Shown here piece by piece: positions 12,470-22,299 of a stretch of 64,000 nucleotides of DNA (positions within the stretch are counted from its first letter, which is position 1; every line of letters starts with the position of its first letter). The notes beneath the pieces are model-generated. The model had not been told where the DNA came from and searched no databases. It saw only the letters and a program-made list of their open reading frames with translations. The DNA comes from Dillenia suffruticosa (taxonomy: Eukaryota > Streptophyta > Magnoliopsida > Dilleniales > Dilleniaceae), in assembly GCA_033439265.1 (NCBI GenBank), contig JAVTVX010000020.1:18742001-18806000 (forward strand). Reading direction: 5' to 3'. Made by a program: the position numbers and the translations under genes.

Positions 12470-13652
12470 ACCGAACTAGAGATGTTATGACACTCGGATA
12501 GTGTCACGAGTACCCGTGACACTACCCAGTCAAGGCTCGAGCTCGGTCAACACGAGCTGAGGTCAAGCTCGACCTCGGCTATTTCTATATCGAGCTTGAG
12601 CCCATATTGTGTCGAGCTCGAAGGTCTGTCGAGCTACCCGATACATGCAAAATTACGTGTATACCCCTATTGTTTTTAACAAATTACAAATAATAATTCT
12701 TGGGTTTAAAAATTTGAAGGATAAAAATGTAATTTCACATTTCATTTATCCAAACCCTTTCGTCATTTCTCATTCTAGATCCTCGATGTGTTCTCTCATC
12801 TCACGGTGACCTAGCGAAGCTCCTCTCGCCATCTCGCGTCTCGATTCTCATCCTTGGATTTTTGAAGTTCAAGCTCTACGTGCGACAAATATCTTGTTCT
12901 CCTCTCCATCGCTGCTCCACTTTCATTACGCAAAGGTCAATTGAAAAGTACTCTCTCTCTCTCTCTCTAGGATTTTTGCAAGATCTGTGAACTCAGGGCT
13001 TTTGTGATTTTTTTCTTCTCCCTTAGGCTTTTGACGATTTGTTTGATGATTCGTTCTTCTCTCACCTTGATCTAGCTCTCAAGTTTTCAAGCATCCCTAT
13101 CTCTATGCAACAAAGATTTGCGAAATGCGACTGTGAGTCATCTATCACTAGTGAAGTAACCGGGCTGGGCCAAGCCGGGCTCGGGCCGGTTCAAGGTCGG
13201 TTCGAGGAACCGCGTGCCGGGCCAACAGCGGTTCCTAGGCCAGTCCGGGCCGTGCTTGGCCGGTTCCCAATTTTTTTCTTGTGGAACTGGCCCGGCCCGC
13301 TAAACCGGAACTGGCGGTTTCGGGCCGGGCTCGGTTCGTTTTTTTTTTTTTTCTATTGCGTTTTTCTAAATTTTTTTGTAACTTTATTTTTTAATTCCAT
13401 TTTAATTTTATAACTCCATTTTTTATAATTTTTTTTAATTAACTTTTGATAATTCACTTGTAATTAAAAATTAGAGACACAAGATTTTTAGAGTGATTCA
13501 ACCGAATTCGGTGTACGTCCACTACCAAGCTTATCACTTGGATTTTTAAATCCACTATTTTTTTTACATTATTTTGATAATTACATCATTTTGATTTTTT
13601 TTTCTATTTAAAATGACTTTTAAACAAAAGAAAAATATTATTATTATTATTA

Positions 13653-15676
13653 TTATTCTTTTTCTTCTTCTTCTTCAACTTCTTGTTCATCATCTTCCGA
13701 GATTTTGATAATTCTTTGCATTCTTTTTTCTGCATCCTTCCAATCTTTAATGCATATTAAAGTTTCTAAAGTGTCGTCCGCTAAATTTGTACGTTTTTCG
13801 GTTAACACTCGACCACCTGCACTAAAAACACTTTCGGATGGTACTGTAGATGCTGGATGGGTTAGTATATCTTTAGCTACTTGGGCCAAAATTAGATAAT
13901 ACGATACATTATTTTTCTACCAACCTAATATATCATATAAATCTACATCATCAAAATCTTCTAATCTAGGTATTTGTTTATATAAAAGTAATTCATTAAA
14001 TGATAATAAAGAAGTTTTTTGTTTTTTTCCTAACATGTGTAAGGCATTAAATGAAAATGAAGATGATTGAATACTATTACTACTACTACTAACTATATTA
14101 TTAGTATTTAAATTATTAATTTCCTTTTCATATAATTCAAATATTGATTGTAAAGTATGATATGTTTGTTGTTTTAAAAAATGTGGGTTAATAGACATTT
14201 CTGATGGAAAAGTTTGTGCAAAACAATCTATTAACATTTCAGCACCTTCAACCTTAACACGTGGATCTAATGCACTTGCAACTAAATATAAAATTAGAAT
14301 TTTTTCATAATATTTTAAAAATTTTGTTTTCATTGAAAGAACAATTTCACCAAATCTTTCTTCATTTTCAAATTCATTAAATATATAAATAATTTTACAA
14401 AGATTTGGTAGCATTAAATGAGTAGTTGGATAATAATATCCAGAAAATAAATTTGTATATAAATAAAAAATTTTCAATAATTTTGTAAGTGTAGATGCAA
14501 ATTCAAAAGCGGTATTATCAATAAAACCATATTCGTAATTTGAATTTGCAAATTCAATTAAAATATTTTGAAAATGAAGAACACCTTGTAACATGTTATA
14601 TGTTGAATTCCACCTAGTGTCACATTCCATTTTAAATTTTTTATATTTTTTGTTATGTAAAATACATAATTATTTTATTTCTTGAGTTTTTACAGCAGAA
14701 TTTCTTATTTGATGAATTAAATCGTGAATAGATTGTAAAAATAGTTCTCTCATTGCTAAACCATCCTTAACACATAAATTAATTATATGATATGCACATC
14801 TAACATGAAAAAAAGTTCCATTTAAAATTATTTTAAAAAAATTTTTTAAACTATTAACCGCAATAGTATTAGCCGAAATATTATCAAAGGAAATAAAAAA
14901 AATTCTATCACTTATTCCATAATTATAAACAACATTTGAAATTATTCTAGCTATATGTGCACCGGAATGTGGAAATTCCCAACATTGAAAAGCTAAAATT
15001 CTTTTTTGTAAAGACCATGAATTATTTATCCAATGACGTGTTACTACAATATAATATTCTTTTTTATGCTCACTTTTCCAACTATTCGAAATTAATGAAA
15101 ATTTATATTGACTAATCATAAATTCTGTAAGTATACCATTTTTTAATTCTTTTTATCTATCTAATGATCTCCTCCCACCGGATTTTTTACTATTTTTTTT
15201 ATAATCGGGTTGTAAATATTTTTGTACATATTTTTCAAATACAGGACATGCAACTATACTAAGTGGTAATTCTTTTCTTGCTAGCCATTCTATTTGTCCA
15301 ATTTTTTCTTTATCCGAATTATATTTAAATGTATCAATTATATTACCTCCCCCTGTAGAAATTTGTGTTTGTTTTGTTTGTGATAATTTATCTGGATGAT
15401 TATTAATTAAGTGTCTCTTAAGTGTGTCTACCCCCAACCTTTTAAAAATTTATATTTTTGATAATAAATTTTATAAATTGCTTTTTGTTCATTATTTTTT
15501 CTTTAAAAAAATGTTCATATATTAAAATCATTTTTTTTAGTTTGTGTTATGTTAGATTCAGTGTTACTAGGTTCAGTTTCTTCCAAAAAAATTTCAATAT
15601 TTATATGATCGGGAATTTCAAAAAATGGAGGAAGAGAAGATTGTTGAGAAGATTGTGAAGAGTGTGTTCCGGCCAT
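13653..15676 (-). pseudogene. hAT transposase (copy 2), lightly damaged
   Basis: The start codon is at 15674-15676 (protein begins MAGTHSSQSSQQ). The N-terminal part (15515-15676) is in another frame from the rest, so one frameshift lies near the BED zinc finger (about 15440-15515). From 15437 down to 13653 the frame is continuous except for three stop codons, at 15153-15155, 14670-14672 and 13917-13919. Recognisable parts are HLINNH (zinc finger end), TRWNSTYNML (about 14600), LDPRVK (about 14255) and the dimerisation region SESVFSAGGRVL (about 13810-13845), then a Glu-rich tail. The stop at 13917 reads TAG where a Trp is expected, consistent with G-to-A decay. Inactive as written, but closer to intact than copy 1. 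Confidence 0.88.
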
Positions 15677-15904
15677 TTTATAAAAAAAAATTAAGATTAA
15701 AATTTTTAAAATAATATATACGATAAAATTTTTTAAAGGAAATTTAAGATTAAATTTTTTAAAAAGAGAATGCAAATGTAATGCAAATGCAAAAAAATAA
15801 ATATGCAAAAAATTTAAATGTACCGATTTAACGAATATCGCAGTTGTTTTTTGTAAAATCTTGAATGAGCTCCCAACATTGAAATCTTCTCAAATCTTGA
15901 TTAA

Positions 15905-16200
15905 TGTAGATAATGGAGTATAAGGTAATGAAATGGTGTAAATTTTGATGGAAATTGTGTAAAATTTGATAGAAATGGTATAAAAAATGGTGTAGGTAAT
16001 GTGGTATAAGAGAATAGAAATGGTGTAGAAATTGGTGGAAATGTAAATAATTGTGGAAATGTAGATAATGGAGAAAATGAAAATGGTGTATAAGATGATG
16101 AAATGGTGTAAAAATTGATGGAAATGGTGTAGGTAATAGTGTAGAAAATGATGGAAATGATATAAAAAATGGTAATACAAAGGAAATAATAATGAAAGAA
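15905..16200 (-). repeat. Degenerate tandem leader repeat of hAT copy 2
   Basis: The minus strand repeats ACCATTTCTATCAAATTTTA-like and related units, matching the array in hAT copy 1. It precedes the transposase start. Its role is unknown; a promoter, a leader or transposase binding are all possible. Confidence 0.65.
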
Positions 16201-16790
16201 TGTAGTAATATTAAGAGAATGTAGATGTGAGAGAGAAAGAGAGATTTTATTGTGGAGATTTTGGAAATAGGGTATAAGGTATTTATAGGAAAATTTTTTT
16301 ACCCTATGGACCAAAATAATCTCAAAAGTAGCCGTTTTATAGTTGTTGGGAGGGGTAAAATTGGAAAAATTTCAAAATTCAAAAAAAGGGAAAAAATTTG
16401 AACCGGAATCGGCCGGGCCGGTTCCGGGCCTGAACCGGCGGTTCCAGTCAATTCAGGCCCGGTTCCGTGCCGGTTCCGGGCCGGTTCCGGGCCCGAGCAG
16501 GTTCCGGGCCGGTTCCCTGTTCAAATTTTTTTGGAACTGGCCCGGCCCGCTACAGGAAACGGTTCCAGGCCGGGTCGGTTTACTGTAGCATGGGCCGGTT
16601 CCGGTTCCGGGCTCTACCCGGGCCAGCCGGGCCGGTTTTCGGGCCCAAACCGGCCCGGTTACTTCACTATCTATCACTGTTCGATATCATTGTCTCTACT
16701 GCAATATCATCTCTTTTAGTCGAAGGTTAACTCTCTCTCTCTTTTCCTCTTTTCAGAAAATTCTAGGGTTTTGCTTCCTATCACTCTTGC

Positions 16791-16793
<3 letters not shown>

Positions 16794-16839
<46 letters not shown>
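16794..16839. repeat. CT microsatellite
   Basis: A run of CT dinucleotides with one TTTC interruption, inside the TIR element on the right of hAT copy 2. Confidence 0.95.
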
Positions 16840-17059
16840 TGCTTCCTGGCTCAGGTCCAATCTTGCCCCGCGAGGTTTGCGACACTCGAGGTCGAGTTCC
16901 TCAATGACACTTCGAGTTGAACTCGAGCTCTAGAATGACAAGCTCGACGAGCTCGAGCTCGAGCTCGAGCTCGAACCCACCTATAGTATACTCGAGTCAA
17001 TCTCGGGTATTATGATACTCGAATTCAACCTAGTGTCATAACAGGGCTAGACCGAACTA

Positions 17060-18389
17060 TGGCTTTAGCTGGTTGTGAAGACATCGGGCTGGAGGCAGGG
17101 GAGAGGCAAAGCCCCCCTTTGAAATTTTGGAATATAATATATATATTTAAAAATATTTTAATAAATATCATTAAAAGTTTTAAAAATACTGTCAAAAATC
17201 CTCAAAAAATTATTAAAATATTTTAGAATAACATTTGTACCCTAAAAATTATGACATTATTCCCTTCTTACCCCTGCTCATTTTATGTGGTATATTGTCC
17301 CTTAATATAAATTTTTGACTTCGCTCCGAGCTTCATCCCATGACAAAAATTTGTGTTATATAATGTGAACTTGCATTAACGTGAATAAATTTTATAAACG
17401 ACGAATGCAGCTCATTGGGCATGAGCTGGTTGCTGTTGTTGCTGCTGACATGATTGTTAATATAAATTAAATCAGGAAAGTGTGTACGTAGAAATAATAC
17501 TGAGCCATCGGTGATTGGGCAATGCCGGGTCAGCCATGGAATTCTTTCTTTTTGAATTTGGAAAATCTTTTTGGACTTTTGCGGTCCAAAAAGTGTTTTT
17601 GCTGTACAAATAAATGCTTGTAGCTAAGAACATTAATGGATATTCTTTGTTCATGTTGATGGATACGGGATGAAAAAAAAAAAAAAAAAATTCTATATCA
17701 ACCCTTTTCAAGCTCTTCCTTTATCTTCAACATACTCTTTTTTGCATCAATTTATATAATTATTTTATATTAACTTTATATATATATACACATTTGTACT
17801 TTGCTATGACAAAAACATGGCAAGAGAAGATCTGCGAAACCACTTTTGATCAAAGTGAGTAAACTTTCATCATTCGGGTGTTTGACCAACTATAGCATTC
17901 ATCATTGGTATCCTTCTGATCACTGATTTTTGGGGGAAATTTTATAATTAAGACCGTGTCTGTGAGCAAGCGATCAATGAATTTTTTTGGTGATGATTCC
18001 GAGGGCATGAGCGGGGAGGGGTCCTTTGCGGCTCTTCCTGATTGGCAGTGGGAATGATGGGGTTTGGGTTCGGGTTCGGGTTCGGGCTCGGGTTCAATCC
18101 ATGCGGGTGTTCCTTTTATGCGGTCCCATCATCTGATTTAGTTTATATAATACTATAAATAGTGTCTAAGCACTTGTTAATGCATGCTTAATAGAAAAGA
18201 CTCAATTTGATTTTTAGTAATTTTTTAATTGTCAAATAAAATAAATAAATGATTAGAATAGCATATAATCTATTAGTCTATTTATTAAAATTTATATACC
18301 CTTCTTTATTTCACTGTGTCCGTACAATGAAGTGCAATTTCCGATTGTCAGGGTTCCGCATGCCGTTATTGTCTCCGAACATAAGAGGG
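17060..18389. other. Intergenic DNA, no gene supported
   Basis: AT-rich. It contains a poly-A run near 17674 and a GGGTTC hexamer repeat at about 18066-18095. Bases 17100-17340 resemble old dispersed repeats, but the type could not be settled. Confidence 0.45.
18066..18095. repeat. GGGTTC hexamer repeat, five units
   Basis: Five consecutive units of GGGTTC with one variant (GGGCTC). It resembles the telomere repeat TTTAGGG only in being G-rich and does not match it. Confidence 0.85.
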
Positions 18390-19781
18390 AGATTAAACTT
18401 ACACCTATGTATGAAAATAAATAAAAAATACAAGATTATTTTAATTACAAAAAAAATTAAACTTATAAATCATATTATAAAATTATGAAAGATAATGATA
18501 AATATAAATTGAGAATAAAGATAAATGTGTCTCAAAATTCATTTGGATTTATACCAAAACAATTTATCATCGAAACAATTCATTTGTTAAGATATTAAGT
18601 GAGATATTTAAAGTATAGAAGAGAAACTTATATATGGTATTCATTGATATAAAAAAAATATAGTAGAGTTTGTAAAGACGTATTATGGTAGACGTTGATA
18701 AAGTTATTAAAAATATGTATGTGAGAACTGTTACTAATATAAGATATTGCGGAGTTTAAATGATAATTTTCCAATTAATATTGTGTTTCACCAAATTTTG
18801 ATATTAAGTCACTTTCTTTTTGCAATAATGATAGATAAAATTATAAAAAATATTCAAAATAAAATACCATGATATATGTTTTTTTAACAAATGATACGGT
18901 GTTGGTCGATAAAATAAGATAGGTTATACTAAATTAGAGTTATGGAGAGTCACATTGGAATTTAAAAAATTTAGATTGAGGAAATAAAAAATGAGTAGAT
19001 GAGATATACGTTTGATGACAATTATTAGAAAATTAAAAAAATGATTAAATTATAAGGAAAAGACGTACAAAAAAAATAAACGCTTTCGATATTTTAGTTT
19101 TATTATTCAAAATAATGATAATATAGATAAAAATATAAATCATATGATTCAAATAAATTGGATAAAATGGAGAAAACCATTTGAAATTTTTTGCAATTGC
19201 ACATTACTATTGCATTTGAGGGAGAAGTTTTATACAATTGTAATAAGACCTATACTATTGTATGGTATCAAGTGTTAGATATTAAATAACAACAATAATA
19301 TAAAATGATTGTAACTGTAATGAGAATATTTAGATAGATATGTAATAAAATTAGAAAAAATAATATTAGAGATGAAAAGATACGTATTAAATTAGGAGTA
19401 AACTCAATTGTGAATAAAATTCGAGAATATTATCTTAAATAATTTGGACATGTATAACGAAAACCAAATATACAATAGTTAGGAGGACCGAACTTAAATA
19501 TAGAAAATTTATTGAAACGTAATAATAAATCATTGAAAATTTAAATGTAAACCATTTGTAAAAATATGATAATTATGGATTTAGTTGAGACAGTAACTTT
19601 AGATATGAATGAGTGACGTAAAAGAATTGGAACAAATTAAATCATCTCTTTTATCATTTTAAGTTTTTATATATGTATTTTTTATTTTAAATTTTAACTA
19701 TATATTTTTTCATCTCTCTTATATTTCTGTTTCGAGTGGCCGAACTCAAAACTTGAGATTAAGATTTAATTTGTCGTTGTT
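18390..19781 (+). mobile_element. RTE-type LINE fossil (reverse transcriptase)
   Basis: Conceptual translation in shifting frames gives, in order, stretches matching the common plant RTE-clade reverse transcriptase: a segment ending KLINHIIKL (about 18455-18485), QNSFGFIPKQ (about 18530), a decayed FADD region reading TNDTVLVD (about 18890), and a C-terminal RIFR...RKNNIRDEKIR...FGHV segment (19320-19460). The 3' end has the typical GTGGCCGAACTCAAAACTTGAGATTAAG block followed by a short TCGTTGTT tail (about 19730-19781). Stops are frequent and many sit where Trp or Gln codons are expected. Identification is from remembered family motifs. The 5' limit is uncertain. Confidence 0.75.
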
Positions 19782-19811
19782 TTCAATATTTATTTGTTTT
19801 TGATACCCTTT

Positions 19812-20540
19812 TTTAATCATAAATCTAAACTCTATTTAATCGTTGGTATTAAATTTAAACTTTTGAGATTTAATATCATTTATATTTTTCTCTTTGTTTT
19901 CTTATATTTTCTTATATTTATTGTTTTTCATATATTTTCTTTTTCTTTTATACTCTTTTTCCTATCTCCTCTCAATTTGTCATCAATTGATGTAATTTTC
20001 ATTCTCTAATTGAAATCGAGAAAATTGATTCCATTTCCATTAACTTTTTTTTTTAAATAAATATTTTCTAATGATATCCATCCATTCCAATTTTCATTTA
20101 AATAATGTAAAAATATTTAATATTTATTTTCTTATTCTAATTTTTCTACTTAATTTTTAGTTTTCATTTTTCAATAGAAAATTAGAAATTATGTTCGTGT
20201 CTCAAAATTTCAGAATATTTTTCTAAATTTTGTGTTTCCATTTTCCTTTTAATTTTTCATTAAATCAAATGTATGATAAACAATAAAATTTCGATTCATT
20301 ATAGAACAAAAATCCCCAAAAAATAGTTCTTCATTACTAAATCAATAAAAACATATACTTTGACAAATGAGACAATACATAAATCGTGACAAACTGAGAG
20401 GAGAGAAAGAGTAGGGCGGAGAAAAAAAATCAGAGAGAATATATGAAAAACAATAACCAAGTGAAAGTATAAAAAAAGAAAGAGAAAAAAATAAATGACA
20501 TTAAATGTCAAAAAACCATATCTAATGTTAGCTGTCAGAT
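19812..20540. repeat. Foldback repeat with arms of about 170 bp
   Basis: The stretch 19812-20005 reappears inverted at about 20375-20540 (arms roughly 75% alike by eye), separated by about 370 bp of AT-rich DNA. Both arms show a segment like TTTAATRTCATTTAT followed by TTTTTCTCTTT and CATATATT. It may be a MITE or foldback element. No terminal motif or target duplication was recognised. Confidence 0.55.
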
Positions 20541-20555
20541 AGAATTTAGATCATT

Positions 20556-20750
20556 TTTTTTTGTACCTAGCTAGGCCACCAACCTAGTATCCGAGATTTC
20601 GCTCTGACTAATCTAGATCGACCGCTTGCAGGGTCCAATTGAGGGGGTAGGTCTCCCAACGTTGATTTTTTTGTTTCCATAGGGGATCGAATTCCAGATC
20701 ATGGTTAAGGAGCGTCAGTCTCCGAATCAACTGAGTCATCAGATGTCGGT
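20556..20750 (-). mobile_element. tRNA-derived SINE, copy A
   Basis: A perfect 14-bp direct repeat GAATTTAGATCATT flanks the element (20542-20555 and 20751-20764). On the minus strand it begins near a box-A-like TGACTCAGTTGATTCGG, then a box-B-like GGAATTCGATCCCC, a family body including the complement of CTCTGACTAATC, and a short poly-A tail (T run at 20556 on). It shares its body with the copies at 37321-37510 and 55586-55814, so these three are one SINE family. As a class such elements are RNA polymerase III transcripts moved by LINE machinery. Confidence 0.85.
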
Positions 20751-20764
20751 GAATTTAGATCATT

Positions 20765-22299
20765 CCAATCTTGATCATTGTATATTCTGTTGTTATAATA
20801 AGTTTATTAGCTACCTAGTTATTTGTATTATTTTATATAAAATCTTGTACATTTACGAAATTAATAATAAAGACTCTTCTCTTTCAATTCATATCGGCAT
20901 GCCTACTATAGTTGATTGTCCTTATTTACATGAACATATCATAACTTCTAGTAATCTCGAACAATAAGAGTTCACATATATTTAATCCCACCTGGATATA
21001 TTTGCAAATGAGATAATTGTTTCTTCAACAAAGCCACATCTCACTTCAAAAGACGGTTGAGTCTTCTTAGAAATGAGTTGAGCCCATTGATAATTAGCTC
21101 AATAAACCAAATTCATAAACTAAATAAGCAATGCATGAGTCAAAACTTTTTTGTACACATAAAATACGATTTGAGTTTAAATTTAAATTCGTTCGAGTTG
21201 ATTTGATTCATGAGCATTGTATATATCTTGTAATTTAATATTTGATGTATATGAAAATTGTTTATTTTCAATTATTAAGTCTGCAACTATAATTACATGT
21301 GCAAAGTTACAAAAATTACATTACTAATGAACATTTCTAACAAATCGATAATCAAATCTATCTTTTTTTAATTTATTTTTTATTCTGAAGTTTTCTATGA
21401 TATTAAACAAGCTACCTGATGCTTATTGACCAGTTATGCTTGTTTTTCTCTTTTTCTTTTTTATATTGAATGACTTATTTCGGTTTGTGATTTCATAATT
21501 ATAATTTATTTATTAGTTGTTTAATTTGAATATCTAATTTAACAACTTGATTCAGATCTATGTATGTAAGCCAACGAGGCAAGTAGAGTTGCTTATGATC
21601 TCAGCGTGAGACAAGCCTAAGTCAACAAAATTAGATCACTAAAAATAAATTAGAATATGAAGTAAACAAAATTTAGTTAAATGGTGTATGAGTTACCATA
21701 AGTTCTCGACTCATTTCCACCCATTAGAGAAGATGCGTAATTGACTTACTTGAAGGATAGATTTATTTTAAGTTTTGTATGTGAGTGATTGTTTTATAAC
21801 TGTAAAATGTATTTTGATAATAAGTAAAATATATTAGAATGATGAAAGATCTATTTGGATAAAATTAGATCAAATCTAGGAATATTTAAAGTCATTTATA
21901 TGGGTTGAAAACTTGAACTTGTCGACTCACATAAGAAATAGGTCGATTTGCTAAGTAAAAATCAATATGCAAACTATAAAGTAGGATACTCAAATCGACT
22001 TGAGTAGAAATCAAGTTGACTCCCTAAGTGCTATAACCTTACTGAATTTAGATAGTAGGTTAATCAAATCAATTCACTTAATAAATTAAATCAATTCGAA
22101 AAATATTTTGTGAAAAAGATAAAAGTTGAGTTTAAAAACAAATCGACATGTCCAAAACATAAGTCAACTCATTCAATGAATGTAACAGTAGAATTAAAAG
22201 TTTCAAAATCTTAACGATTAAAAATTTAGAAAACCAACGATCAAAATGAAAATAAGATTAACTATATTTATATCAAATCGATTTAGTATAGTCATGAGT
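20765..22299. other. Intergenic DNA, possible old repeat
   Basis: AT-rich, no gene. The part 21540-22150 contains repeated words such as AAGTCAACTC and GTCGACTCA that also occur at 26750-27240, on the far side of the 22300-25826 element. This hints at one older repeat split by that insertion. Confidence 0.4.

Larger units (their letters stand above)
13149..16669 (-). mobile_element. hAT transposon copy 2 (near-complete)
   Basis: A 3,521-bp hAT element with terminal inverted repeats TAGTGAAGTAACCGGGC (left) and, read inward from the right, TAGTGAAGTAACCGGGC. It is flanked by a perfect 8-bp duplication TCTATCAC at 13141-13148 and 16670-16677. GC-rich GGCCCGG arrays occupy both subterminal regions (13155-13345 and 16405-16665). 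It encodes one transposase gene on the minus strand and was inserted inside an older TIR element. It shares internal sequence and layout with copy 1, although the outermost bases of the two copies differ. Confidence 0.95.
12479..17050. mobile_element. TIR element (Mutator-like?) hosting hAT copy 2
   Basis: The inverted core TGTTATGACACT lies at 12483-12494 and, as its complement AGTGTCATAACA, at 17032-17043. Just outside are direct repeats ACCGAACTA at 12470-12478 and 17051-17059, a 9-bp duplication typical of Mutator-like elements. Both ends have subterminal CTCGAG/GAGCTC-rich sequence (12485-12640 and 16875-17030). Without the nested hAT element and one copy of its duplication, the element would be about 1.04 kb. 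That interior (12640-13140 and 16678-16870) has gene-like CT-rich sequence but no transposase. The exact outer base is uncertain by a few positions. Confidence 0.65.

Noticed and set aside
13039-13413. 124-codon open frame across the left end of hAT copy 2
   Set aside because: It crosses the transposon border and its GC-rich terminal array, so it is a chance frame.
18060-18100. G-rich hexamer repeat as an interstitial telomere
   Set aside because: The unit is GGGTTC, not the plant telomere TTTAGGG.
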